A stretch of 64,000 nucleotides of DNA from Chryseobacterium sp. T16E-39 (lineage in GTDB: Bacteria > Bacteroidota > Bacteroidia > Flavobacteriales > Weeksellaceae), in assembly GCF_002216065.1 (NCBI RefSeq), contig NZ_CP022282.1, positions 2,666,001-2,730,000 on the forward strand, given 5' to 3'. A program made the translations under genes and the position numbers. The notes beneath the pieces are model-generated. The model made no database searches. It was given only the letters and a program-made list of their open reading frames with translations, and had not been told where the DNA came from. Shown in pieces: positions 16,790-25,763 of this stretch. Numbering within the stretch: position 1 is the stretch's first letter; each line of letters opens with the position of its first letter.

Positions 16790-17623
16790 TTATTTCTTTG
16801 GATTGATATCCATCAACTTCATGAATTCATCTAATTTAGGCATAATGATAATTTCAGTTCTTCTGTTTTCCGCTCTTCCTGAAACACTCATATTTGTTGC
16901 CTTAGGATTGTATTCTGAACGTCCACCCGCAGTAATTCTTGAAGGATCTACTCCGAACTGAGTTTGTAATATTTTTGCAACAGCTGTTCCTCTCAATGCT
17001 GAAAGATCCCAGTTATCTCTTGGTAAATTAGCTGAACTTAATGCCGCATTATCCGTATTACCTTCGATCAATACAGAATATTTGTCATAATCGTTGATTA
17101 CCTTCGCCACTTTCCCAAGTACTTCCTGAGCAGCTGGCAAGACATTATAATCACCTGTTTTATATAACATTTTATCAGATAGTGAAATCATTACAACACC
17201 CTTCAACACTTTTACCTGAACATCATCATCCGTTACATTATCCAAAGATCTTTTCAGTTTATTAGATAATGCTAAATTTAAACTGTCATTTTTAGCATTA
17301 TTTGAAATCAATTGCTTGATATAAGAGTTTGAAGCGTTAATCTCTCCTACTAATTTATCAATATTTGCAGAGCTCTTCCCTGTATTAGATAAACAAGCAT
17401 CTAAAGATGACTTCAAAGCATCATGTTGGCTTTTTAGTAAACTATTTTCACCAGATAATGCAGAATTTTGAGATTTCAGATCCTGAATTTCTCTTTGTCT
17501 TTCGCCAATATTTTCAATACATTGTTTGTAGTTAGAACTCAATGCATCGTACTGTTTTTTGCTGACACAAGATGTCATTCCCAACGCCATTGCAGAAACT
17601 GCTAAAATTTTTAATATCTTCAT
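16790..17623 (-). CDS. OmpA-family peptidoglycan-associated lipoprotein
   Basis: 277 residues: lipoprotein signal (MALGMTSCVSKK), a long coiled-coil stretch (about 25-115, rich in Gln, Ser, Leu and Lys heptads), then a C-terminal OmpA domain (about 140-265). The OmpA domain includes YSVLIEGNTDN, NWDLSALRGTAVAKIL and ENRRTEIIIMPK, residues that bind diaminopimelate in peptidoglycan. It probably tethers the outer membrane to the wall. It is monocistronic, with a TAACTTTG box just upstream (complement of 17646-17653), divergent from tilS. Confidence 0.9.
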   Translation of the reverse strand: MKILKILAVSAMALGMTSCVSKKQYDALSSNYKQCIENIGERQREIQDLKSQNSALSGENSLLKSQHDALKSSLDACLSNTGKSSANIDKLVGEINASNSYIKQLISNNAKNDSLNLALSNKLKRSLDNVTDDDVQVKVLKGVVMISLSDKMLYKTGDYNVLPAAQEVLGKVAKVINDYDKYSVLIEGNTDNAALSSANLPRDNWDLSALRGTAVAKILQTQFGVDPSRITAGGRSEYNPKATNMSVSGRAENRRTEIIIMPKLDEFMKLMDINPKK

Positions 17624-17645
17624 AAATAATCTTTTTTAGACGGAT

Positions 17646-17653
17646 CAAAGTTA
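17646..17653 (-). promoter_or_regulatory. Promoter -7 box (TAACTTTG) for the OmpA-like gene
   Basis: The minus strand reads TAACTTTG, giving a leader of about 16 bases. It is divergent from the tilS promoter 26 bases away. Confidence 0.45.
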
Positions 17654-17678
17654 GAAAATTCAATTGAATTATATGAAT

Positions 17679-17686
17679 TATCTTTG
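17679..17686 (+). promoter_or_regulatory. Promoter -7 box (TATCTTTG) for tilS
   Basis: TATCTTTG followed by CA. The leader to the ATG at 17710 would be about 17 bases. No TTTG at 19-base spacing. Confidence 0.5.
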
Positions 17687-17709
17687 CACAAAAGAAATTC
17701 TCAACATCT

Positions 17710-19018
17710 ATGTTGAAAAAATTAAGCATTAAAGAACATCTGGAAAATCTGGTCAACTCCCCTGAAAAACACACTTATCTTTTAGCGGTAAGCGGTGGTG
17801 CTGATTCTATGGTTTTAGCGTTTCTATTTCAGAATTTAGGTCTCAATTTTCAGATTGCACACATCAATTATAAGCTCCGGGGAAAGGATTCTGACTCTGA
17901 TCAAAAAGTGGTAGAGGATTTTTGCAAAAAAAACTTTATTACATTTCATTTATATGAAGTATCAGAAGAAGGCCAAAAGCCAGAAAACTCCATTCAGCTT
18001 TGGGCCAGAGAGCTTCGTTATCGTTTTTTCAAAAAGATACAGGAAAGAGAAAACCTGGAATTTCTGGTTACCGCCCATCATCTGAACGACCAATTGGAAA
18101 CTTTCATTATTAATCTTTCGAAAGCTTCAGGAATTAAAGGGCTTAGTGGCATTCCCGCAAACGAAAATAAAATTCTACGTCCCCTTTTGCAATATACAAA
18201 AGAAGACATCTATAGCTTCGCTGAAGAAAACAATATTGCATACAGGGAAGACCGATCGAATAAAAAAGCGATTACTTACGAAATAAGATCAGAAATGAGA
18301 TCGTCCCAAAACTTTTGGAAACCAATGACCATTTTTTGGAAAATTTCAGAAAGTCATCTTCCTATCTTAATCAAACTAAAGATTTTGTTCAGAAACAAAT
18401 CCAGGAAATAGAAAACAGTATTTCAACGTTTAACCTGGGAAAGATAATTTTATCAAAAGAAAAGCTAAGCAAAGAAAGTGATTTTGTAAAATTTGAAATT
18501 CTAAAAAAATACGGCTTTAATAAAGAGGATGAAATTAAAAAAATCTTTACAGCAGAAACGGGAAGCTCTTTTTTTTCTAATGATTTCCAGCTGCTCATCA
18601 ACAGAGGGCAATTAATTATGATCGATCTCAATGATGAAAAAACAGATGAAGAAGAGATTATTTTAATTGAAAATTTTAATTTCGATCAACTCTCTATTGA
18701 CATAAATCTCAACAATTTTATTAGTAAAAACAATGAAGTTGATAAGACTATTCAATGGTCATTTGACGCAGAAATGATTCAATTCCCATTGGTTTTAAGA
18801 AAAAAAATAGAGGGCGATTTATTTTATCCATTATACTTTTCGGGAAAAAAGAAAGTTTCTAAGTTTTTTAAGGATGAAAAATTATCTATTTTAGCGAAGC
18901 AAAAATTTGGGTATTAGCAGACGGCAATAAAAATGTATTAGGCGTTATTCCATACAGACAAGACAGAAGATTTATATGTATAGAAAAGACAAAATATACC
19001 CTGAACCTTTTTAACTAA
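17710..19018 (+). pseudogene. tilS: tRNA(Ile)-lysidine synthase, interrupted by two apparent -1 frameshifts
   Basis: TilS converts C34 of tRNA-Ile (CAU) to lysidine and is normally essential. The N-terminal PP-loop is SGGADS (residues 28-33). The reading frame is intact to ITY at 18271-18279, but the expected RNKIRNEIVPKLLETNDHF continues in another frame from CGA at 18279, so one base appears missing at ATTACTT(T)ACG. A second break is at 18901-18905: one more A in CAAAAATTTGG would restore KIWVLADGNKNVLGV and run to the stop at 19016-19018. The corrected protein would have about 435 residues, normal length. Both breaks are one-base losses in short runs, so assembly error is the simplest explanation. 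dsbD begins 8 bases downstream. Confidence 0.88.
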
Positions 19019-19026
19019 ATGTAAAA

Positions 19027-21102
19027 ATGAAAAGTAAATTTAAAGCATGGCTGTTACTGGCTTTGGTATTCTTATTTACGGGACTTAATGCACAGATTAA
19101 AAATCCTGTAAAATTTAAATTCACAGTTAATGACCTGGGAAACAATCAATACGAAGCAGTTCTTAATGCAACGATGGAAAGTGGGTGGCATATTTACTCG
19201 AGAGACATTCCTGAAGATACCGGAATTCCTACAGAATATAAAGTCTCCGGAAAAAACATTGAATTAATTGGAAAATTCCAGGAGGTTGGAAAAAAACATG
19301 AGGAATTTTCAGAAGCTTTCGGGGGAACCATTGTTTTTTATTCGAATTCTGCGGGTTTTAAACAAAAATTTAAACTTAAAGATCCTACAAAACCAGCTGA
19401 TGTAACTTCTGAAATTACTTACCAAACCTGTGATGACCGGGTTTGTCTGGCTCCAAATACTCTGGAGTTCAATCAAAAAGTAACTCCAAAAGGTGCAACA
19501 GAAGAGGCTACTCCTGAAACAGCTCCAGAAGTTGCTAAGGATTCTTTAAAAACAGCGGTAACAGCAGTTGAAAATCCTGCAAAAAATGAAGCCGTTGCAA
19601 CACAAGTATCTCACTTGGATCCTAAACAATTAAAAATAGAGACGATTGATTTCAAAAAACCTTTAACGGATTGTGGCACTAAAACTTCACAAACTGATGA
19701 AAATTATTGGACTTATTTATTTTTAGGATTTATCGGAGGGCTTATCGCTTTATTAACTCCATGCGTTTTCCCAATGATTCCTTTAACCGTTTCATTCTTT
19801 ACAAAAGGAAATAAAAATAAAGCAAAGGGTAAAAGAGATGCCCTTATTTATGGTTTCTTCATTTTATTAATATTTGTTTTATTAAGTGTTCCGTTTCATT
19901 TAATTAATGGAATTGCCGGGAATATTTTCAATGAAATATCGACCAGTGTTTGGCTGAATATAGCTTTCTTTATTATATTCATTTTCTTCGCAGGAAGTTT
20001 CTTTGGATATTATGATATCACATTACCAAGTTCTATTGCAAACAAATCTTCTAAAGCAGAAGAAGCAGGTGGTATTATCGGTATTTTCTTTATGGCTTTA
20101 ACCCTTGTAATAGTTTCATTCTCTTGCACAGGACCTATCCTGGGAAGCTTGCTGGGAAGTGCAGTTACGGGTTCCACCAATGTTCCAATGCTATTAACTT
20201 TTGCTTTGGCTGGTTTTGGATTAGCATGGGCAATTATTTTTGGATTATTGGCATTGTTTCCACAAGCATTACAAAGTCTTCCAAAATCAGGAGGCTGGAT
20301 GAATACTGTAAAAGTGGTTTTAGGTTTTGTGGAATTAGCTTTGGCTTTAAAATTCTTGTCAAAAGCAGATCTGGTTTCTAAGACCTTCTTTTTGAAAAGA
20401 GAATTATTTATTGTTATCTGGGTTATCATAACTATTGGTCTTGCTTTGTACCTATTTGGAGTTATCAGATTCCCTCATGATGATAAAAAGCCAAAAATAT
20501 CTATTACAAGAAAAATATTAGGTGTATTAGGTATTGGCTTTGTGATCTACTTAATTCAGGGATTAATTCCATCAGAACGTCCAAAACTTCAATTATTGAG
20601 CGGAATATTACCCCCATTGAACGTGAGCTATTTCCATGATGAAAAAGACGGAATTCTGGGGATGCATCCTGAGCATGATTTCTTTAGCGCCGTAGAATTA
20701 GCTAAAAAAGAGAATAAACCGATCCTTATTGACTTTACCGGTTATGGTTGTGAAAACTGTAGAAAGATGGAGGAATTCGTTTGGAGTGAACCGGACATCC
20801 TGCCTATACTCCAAAATGATGTTGTTCTTGCATCTCTTTATGTAGATGATAAAGAAGAACTTCCTGAAGATCAGAAAACTAAAATTGACCTTGGAGAAGG
20901 ACAAATTAAAAAAGTAAAAACAATTGGTGACCGATGGAGCTTATTCCAACAGGTGAATTTTAACAATAATTCCCAACCACACTATGTTTTGGTTACTCCA
21001 GACGGAAAAGTAATTAATACTCCCGTATCTGGATATATGCCTAAAGAGGATTTTAAGAAATTCCTTGAATGCGGTGTCAATTATTACAAACAAAATAAGT
21101 AG
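19027..21102 (+). CDS. dsbD: Thiol:disulfide interchange protein DsbD
   Basis: 691 residues. A signal peptide (to about 23, TGLNAQ) precedes an N-terminal DsbD-alpha-like domain with CDDRVC (about 138-143). The CcdA-type membrane domain follows, with eight helices (about 228-520) and redox Cys in LLTPCVFPM and VSFSCTGP. A C-terminal thioredoxin domain has the CENC active site at 575-578 (YGCENCRKM). It carries electrons from cytoplasmic thioredoxin to periplasmic thiol pathways. It is probably co-transcribed with tilS (8 bases apart) and ends at a strong terminator. Confidence 0.95.
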   Translation: MKSKFKAWLLLALVFLFTGLNAQIKNPVKFKFTVNDLGNNQYEAVLNATMESGWHIYSRDIPEDTGIPTEYKVSGKNIELIGKFQEVGKKHEEFSEAFGGTIVFYSNSAGFKQKFKLKDPTKPADVTSEITYQTCDDRVCLAPNTLEFNQKVTPKGATEEATPETAPEVAKDSLKTAVTAVENPAKNEAVATQVSHLDPKQLKIETIDFKKPLTDCGTKTSQTDENYWTYLFLGFIGGLIALLTPCVFPMIPLTVSFFTKGNKNKAKGKRDALIYGFFILLIFVLLSVPFHLINGIAGNIFNEISTSVWLNIAFFIIFIFFAGSFFGYYDITLPSSIANKSSKAEEAGGIIGIFFMALTLVIVSFSCTGPILGSLLGSAVTGSTNVPMLLTFALAGFGLAWAIIFGLLALFPQALQSLPKSGGWMNTVKVVLGFVELALALKFLSKADLVSKTFFLKRELFIVIWVIITIGLALYLFGVIRFPHDDKKPKISITRKILGVLGIGFVIYLIQGLIPSERPKLQLLSGILPPLNVSYFHDEKDGILGMHPEHDFFSAVELAKKENKPILIDFTGYGCENCRKMEEFVWSEPDILPILQNDVVLASLYVDDKEELPEDQKTKIDLGEGQIKKVKTIGDRWSLFQQVNFNNNSQPHYVLVTPDGKVINTPVSGYMPKEDFKKFLECGVNYYKQNK

Positions 21103-21123
21103 TTTTCCTATTTAAAATTATAC

Positions 21124-21157
21124 AGCCCTCTCAATTGAATTGAGAGGGCTTTTTTTA
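21124..21157 (+). terminator. Terminator of tilS-dsbD
   Basis: Stem AGCCCTCTCAAT / ATTGAGAGGGCT with a short TGA loop, followed by a run of eight T. Confidence 0.88.
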
Positions 21158-21238
21158 CACTTATTAGAAAAATATCTACACTTACTTATTGAGAAGGACA
21201 TACTTCACACTTTTTTTTTATTTTTAAGAAAATAATAT

Positions 21239-22789
21239 ATGAAAAAAACATTATATCTCTTATTTTTTATATTGAACTCGTTTTTTATAGACGCTCAGGC
21301 ACCAAGCATTGAATGGCAGAAGACTTTAGGAGGAAGTTTGACTGACTGGGGTTACTCCGTCAGGCAAACGGCCGATGGCGGATATATCACAGCGGGGTAT
21401 ACTTCATCTTTTAATGGTGATGTTACGGGAAATCACGGAAATGGTGACTTTTGGATAGTAAAATTAAATATGACTGGAGGTATACAATGGCAGAAATCAC
21501 TAGGAGGAACAGGCTATGAAATTGCCTATTCTATTAAGCAGACTACTGACGGAGGATATATTGTAGCAGGTATATCTGACTCTAATAATGGTGATGTAAC
21601 CGGAAATCATGGAAGCCAAGATTATTGGATTGTAAAACTCGATCCTGATGGAAATATACAGTGGCAGAAATCACTGGGAGGTAGTGGTTCTGAAAAAGCT
21701 CTTTCCATTCAACAAACAACTGACGGAGGTTATATTGTTGCAGGTTCATCCGGTTCTACAAACGGTGACGTAACAGGAAATCACGGAAACCTTGACTATT
21801 GGATAGTAAAATTAAATAATAGCGGGGATATCCAGTGGCAAAAATCACTCGGGGGCACTGGCCTTGAAGATGTAGCAGAGATCCAACAAACCAATGACGG
21901 AGGATTTATTGTAATTGGCTCATCTAACAGTTCATCCGACGGGGACGTAACCGGAAATCATGGAAAGTATGACTATTGGACCGTAAAATTAGATATCTTA
22001 GGTAATATACAGTGGCAAAAATCATATGGCGGCATCGGCGATGATTTTGCTTACTCTATTCAACAGACTGTGGATGGAGGTTACATTATTGCTGGAACAT
22101 CTGCAGATTCCGTAACCGGAGATATTCCAACCTATCCGGGAATTCCTGATTATTGGATCATAAAAGTAGACAGCAATGGAAATATGGAATGGAATAAACT
22201 GTTAGGAGGAAGTCTTCGTGATACTACACAGGTTATCCGGCAGACTCAGGACGGAGGATACATTGTAGCTGGCTGGACAATCTCTATAGATGGCCAGGTG
22301 ACCGAAAATCATGGAAATAACGATTTCTGGGTGGCAAAGCTTGATCATGTAGGAAATCTAAAGTGGCAAAAATCTTTGGGAGGATCGAATAGCGAAAACC
22401 TACATTCTCTTGAACAAACAGCAGACGGAGGATATATCATTCTGGGAGACACTTCTTCAACAAACGGTGATGTTACAGGAAATCATGGAATAATCGATTG
22501 CTGGCTTGTCAAATTATCTTCCAACTTATTAAACACTACAGAAAACCAATCTATAAAAAAACCTGATCTATATCCTAATCCAGCAAAAGATTATGTTTAT
22601 CTTGATAATCTGCCAAACGGAACCATTGTCAGCATCACAGACATGTCCGGGAGAAAATTATTTACCCAAAAATATACTGATAGAAAAATTTCTATTCATA
22701 CAATACAATTTATAAATGGAGTATATATGATTCAGGTTGAGCATAAAGGTCAATCGATACTGTCTGAAAAATTAATTATAAATAAATAA
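21239..22789 (+). CDS. Seven-repeat secreted protein with T9SS type A sorting domain
   Basis: 516 residues. A signal peptide (to FIDAQ, about 20) is followed by seven tandem repeats of about 58 residues. Each contains WQKSLGG, DGGYIVAG, NGDVTGNHG and DYWIVKL motifs; the start codons of successive WQK blocks are 174 bases apart. Seven repeats suggest a seven-bladed beta-propeller. The C-terminus (about 437-516: LYPNPAKDYVYLDN, then VYMIQVEHKG and SEKLIINK) is a typical T9SS type A domain that directs export and surface attachment or release. The ligand or enzyme activity is unknown. It stands alone, and no convincing -7 box was seen. Confidence 0.9.
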   Translation: MKKTLYLLFFILNSFFIDAQAPSIEWQKTLGGSLTDWGYSVRQTADGGYITAGYTSSFNGDVTGNHGNGDFWIVKLNMTGGIQWQKSLGGTGYEIAYSIKQTTDGGYIVAGISDSNNGDVTGNHGSQDYWIVKLDPDGNIQWQKSLGGSGSEKALSIQQTTDGGYIVAGSSGSTNGDVTGNHGNLDYWIVKLNNSGDIQWQKSLGGTGLEDVAEIQQTNDGGFIVIGSSNSSSDGDVTGNHGKYDYWTVKLDILGNIQWQKSYGGIGDDFAYSIQQTVDGGYIIAGTSADSVTGDIPTYPGIPDYWIIKVDSNGNMEWNKLLGGSLRDTTQVIRQTQDGGYIVAGWTISIDGQVTENHGNNDFWVAKLDHVGNLKWQKSLGGSNSENLHSLEQTADGGYIILGDTSSTNGDVTGNHGIIDCWLVKLSSNLLNTTENQSIKKPDLYPNPAKDYVYLDNLPNGTIVSITDMSGRKLFTQKYTDRKISIHTIQFINGVYMIQVEHKGQSILSEKLIINK

Positions 22790-22985
22790 CAACCAAATAC
22801 TTAAAAAATCATAAAACCTTAAGAAACTATAATCAATTAAGTTTTTTTCATATTGACTAATTAATAAATTTTGAAAATATTTGAAATTATAATAATTTAG
22901 GTATAAACTTTGTATAAATTTCTTCAGATAAGGAACAATAATTCATTCTTTATTAAAAACCGTTTAACATTTAAAAATTGTACTT

Positions 22986-23513
22986 ATGGCTGAAGTTATT
23001 GCACAAGAGAAATCAGGAGGAAAGCAACGGAAAAAACTGATCCGGGTTGATATGACTCCAATGGTAGATTTAGGTTTTTTATTAATTACCTTTTTCATGT
23101 TTACTACCAACTTTACTAAACCCAATGTGATGGATCTGGGATTACCCGCAAAGGATCACACCCCTAATCCCACACCCCCACCAATAGATATTGACCTCAA
23201 AAATCAAATAACATTTATTATTGGCAAAGACAACAGGGTATTTTATCATCAGGAGGCTAAAGAAGATTTAAATACCAAAAATCTAAAAGAAACAAACTTT
23301 AGTGGAATAAATATATCTAAAGTAATATCGGAAGCCTATAACAATGCTCCTAAAAAGGAAAATTTTACTATCATTGTAAAGCCAACAGATGATTCCAATT
23401 ACAAAAACTTTGTAGATATGCTGGATAACATTGCCATTTCTAAAAAGGAACGATATGGAATTACAGACATCAAACCTTGGGAGAAAAAAGTTTACGAAGA
23501 CTTAACAAAATAA
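22986..23513 (+). CDS. Orphan ExbD-family protein
   Basis: 175 residues, very similar in plan to the exbD at 6001-6573: MAEV start, basic N-terminus, RVDMTPMVDLGFLLITFFMF with the conserved Asp D28, DLGLPAK, and the C-terminal FTIIVKPTDDSNYKNFVDML. No ExbB or TonB gene is adjacent; neighbours are a beta-propeller cargo gene and an unknown lipoprotein. It may supply an alternative subunit to the main ExbB channel. It carries its own terminator. Upstream at 22910-22917 an AAACTTTG element differs from the -7 consensus by one base. Confidence 0.9.
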   Translation: MAEVIAQEKSGGKQRKKLIRVDMTPMVDLGFLLITFFMFTTNFTKPNVMDLGLPAKDHTPNPTPPPIDIDLKNQITFIIGKDNRVFYHQEAKEDLNTKNLKETNFSGINISKVISEAYNNAPKKENFTIIVKPTDDSNYKNFVDMLDNIAISKKERYGITDIKPWEKKVYEDLTK

Positions 23514-23520
23514 AAAAAGA

Positions 23521-23547
23521 AAGAGCATTTTAAGAATGCTCTTTTTT
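23521..23547 (+). terminator. Terminator of the orphan exbD
   Basis: Stem AAGAGCATT / AATGCTCTT with a TTAAG loop and a following TTTTTT run. Confidence 0.8.
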
Positions 23548-23550
23548 ATT

Positions 23551-23558
23551 TACTTTTG
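23551..23558 (+). promoter_or_regulatory. Promoter -7 box (TACTTTTG) for the downstream lipoprotein unit
   Basis: TACTTTTG matches TAnnTTTG, 20 bases ahead of the ATG at 23579. A TTTT stretch at about 23528 takes the -33 position. Confidence 0.35.
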
Positions 23559-23578
23559 AGCATATAATTTATTCTTTG

Positions 23579-24088
23579 ATGAAAAATATTTTAATCGCAG
23601 CTATTGCTGCAACTCTACTTCTTTCATGTTCTAAAAAAGAAGCTCAATCAACCTCAAGCCAGGCAGACAGCATAAAAATTATCGATTCCATTAATGCTGC
23701 AAGAACAAAAATAAATGACAGTATCAAAAGTAAAAATCATTTTAAAGATTTTACTGGAGATCACAAATTCACTCATAATCTTATTAAAAAATCGGGCTCC
23801 GTAAATTTCAAAAAGACAGAAGGCGAAAAGGATCATTATAAAGTGGTTGGAGATATTAAATCAGGAAAAGATTATGTTCACATTCAAGGTTATATGAAAG
23901 TGGTATCCGAAAAGCACATGAATTTTACAGGAAGTGTTTCACAAAGCATTTCTGAAAATGAAAATGGGAAAATAGACATCAGACAAGGGACAAAGACTTT
24001 CCTTTCAAAGGATGGTGGAAAAACCTGGAGACTACAGGACATGGTAAACGGCTCGGGATTTGTTGATTATATTGACATTCACTTTTAA
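23579..24088 (+). CDS. Hypothetical lipoprotein
   Basis: 169 residues; the ATG at 23579 is preferred to a TTG one codon earlier. A lipoprotein signal (ATLLLSCSKKE) is followed by a low-complexity Ser/Asp/Ile helix (about 22-55) and a beta-rich domain with YKVVGDIKSGKDYVHIQGYM and TFLSKDGGKTWRLQDM. No family is recognised. Its stop is 10 bases before the start of the alpha/beta hydrolase, so the two are probably co-transcribed. Confidence 0.7.
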   Translation: MKNILIAAIAATLLLSCSKKEAQSTSSQADSIKIIDSINAARTKINDSIKSKNHFKDFTGDHKFTHNLIKKSGSVNFKKTEGEKDHYKVVGDIKSGKDYVHIQGYMKVVSEKHMNFTGSVSQSISENENGKIDIRQGTKTFLSKDGGKTWRLQDMVNGSGFVDYIDIHF

Positions 24089-24098
24089 TATCGAAAGC

Positions 24099-24881
24099 AT
24101 GCTGAATTTTGAAAAAAAAGGAAACGGAAAAGAAACACTAGTTCTTCTTCACGGTTTTATGGAAAATCTTTCTATCTGGAATGATATGGAACCTCATTTG
24201 TCCGAAAGCTTCAATCTCTTGAAAATTGATTTACCTGGCCATGGACAATCTGAAATTTTAGCAGATGTTCATACCAGCGAACTTATGGCTGAAGAAGTAA
24301 AAAAAGTCCTTGACAACCAAAAACTTGAAAAAGTACATCTACTGGGACATTCTATGGGTGGCTATGTATCATTAGCTTTTGCTGAAAAGTACCCCGGATC
24401 ACTAAAAAGTTTAACTTTATTTTTCTCTACTTACCTTCCTGATGATGAAGAGAAGAAGAAACAGCGTATAAAAAGCTACCGGATTATTCAGGAAGCATTT
24501 CCAAATTATGCAAAAGCAGGAGTTCCTAATCTTTTTAATCCTAATGAAAGAGACATTCTAGAAGGAAAAATAGAAACAGCTTTGAAAGTTGCACTTTCTA
24601 CCAATAATCTTGGGGCACTCGCATGCGTTAAAGGAATGGTAGACAGGACAGACAAAAAGCATGTATTGGAAAAACTTGAAGCTAAAATTCTTGTTTTATC
24701 AGGAAAACACGACAATGCTGTAAAAACAGAAACAACCATTAATAATCTTCCGGACAGAACGAATATCAAATCATATATTCTGGATTGCGGACACAACGGA
24801 CATTGGGAAAAACCAAATATCTGCGCCGAGATCATTAATACCGAACTTCTTCATAATATGCCGAAAAATTTAGTTTTATAA
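24099..24881 (+). CDS. Alpha/beta-fold hydrolase
   Basis: 260 residues from the ATG at 24099 (MLNFEKKGNGKETLVLLHG). The oxyanion-loop motif is LLHGFMENLS, the nucleophile elbow is GHSMGGY, and the late acidic and His residues lie in LSGKHDNAV and LDCGHNGHWEKP. It has no signal peptide, so it is cytoplasmic. The substrate is unknown; the shape resembles small esterases and MenH-like enzymes. It lies between two lipoprotein genes with 10-11 base gaps. Confidence 0.87.
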   Translation: MLNFEKKGNGKETLVLLHGFMENLSIWNDMEPHLSESFNLLKIDLPGHGQSEILADVHTSELMAEEVKKVLDNQKLEKVHLLGHSMGGYVSLAFAEKYPGSLKSLTLFFSTYLPDDEEKKKQRIKSYRIIQEAFPNYAKAGVPNLFNPNERDILEGKIETALKVALSTNNLGALACVKGMVDRTDKKHVLEKLEAKILVLSGKHDNAVKTETTINNLPDRTNIKSYILDCGHNGHWEKPNICAEIINTELLHNMPKNLVL

Positions 24882-24892
24882 AAAAATATCTT

Positions 24893-25714
24893 ATGAAAAT
24901 CCTGGCTCTCACCATCATATGCATCACCTTTCTAAGTTGCAAAAAGGAACCTTCATTAGTTAAAAACAGCAACGGTGATTCTGCTTCTTCATCACAAGTT
25001 TTAAAACAAGATACTATACAACCAAAGCAATTGAAACAAGGTATTTTTAATTTTGTTACAGAACTATGCGACAACAAAGGATACTATGATGAGAGCAAGT
25101 ATACAAAAGAAGAACTGGAAGGAACCTATAAGCTTTTTTTTGAATTGAGTGGCTTGCCGCTAACCTCACCACAAGTTTTTGGGCTGGACGCATTACATGA
25201 TGTAAGAAAAAATAAAGATCAGGTACTGGAGAAGCTTAACAAGGAGTTTGTTGAAAAGAAAAAGCTCATTGAGAACCTGAAAATTGTAAACACTCCATTT
25301 TGGCAAAATGTAAAAAAACAAAAATACAGAGAACTTCTCCAATACTACGAAGAACAGAAGATTCAAATCATCGCTTATTCTGATCCCTCCATTTTACTGA
25401 AAAGTAATACATCCAAAAACTGCAGCCGGTTTGCAAAAGCTTTAAATTCTGATGATTCTCAAATGGTTGAAGAATGGAGAATCTTAAGAAAAGAGATGAG
25501 CAAAAGAAATGGTAATCCACAACAGGTTATGAATGAATTTGAAAATCATCTCAACTCAGCAGATAAAAAGGATTATGCAACCATAGACCTTATCGTTTTC
25601 GGCTGGGGAAATTGCGTCAACGACGAAATTGAAAGACCTCAATATAATGAAAAAATGAATGACCAATTTAATTCTCTATTCATAAAAGTAGATTCCGATT
25701 GTGATAAACCTTAA
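24893..25714 (+). CDS. Hypothetical lipoprotein
   Basis: 273 residues with a lipoprotein signal (ICITFLSCKKEPS). The mature part is mostly helical and charged (KLNKEFVEKKKLIENLKIV, about 115-135), with SGLPLTSPQVFGLD before it and paired Cys near the end (WGNCVND, SDCDKP). No family or motif is recognised. It starts 11 bases after the hydrolase stop, so it may share that transcript. Confidence 0.72.
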   Translation: MKILALTIICITFLSCKKEPSLVKNSNGDSASSSQVLKQDTIQPKQLKQGIFNFVTELCDNKGYYDESKYTKEELEGTYKLFFELSGLPLTSPQVFGLDALHDVRKNKDQVLEKLNKEFVEKKKLIENLKIVNTPFWQNVKKQKYRELLQYYEEQKIQIIAYSDPSILLKSNTSKNCSRFAKALNSDDSQMVEEWRILRKEMSKRNGNPQQVMNEFENHLNSADKKDYATIDLIVFGWGNCVNDEIERPQYNEKMNDQFNSLFIKVDSDCDKP

Positions 25715-25763
25715 TTTACATTTACTAAAATTTCTTGTATATTAGTGATGATTAATTTTCTCA

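Noticed and set aside
17710..19018. Programmed frameshifting in tilS
   Set aside because: Two separate breaks without known slippery sites or stimulators, in a family not known for it; assembly error is simpler.
21313..22500. Regularly spaced DNA repeats that could be taken for a CRISPR array
   Set aside because: The spacing is 174 bases, the repeats are imperfect, and they encode seven protein repeats in one frame.
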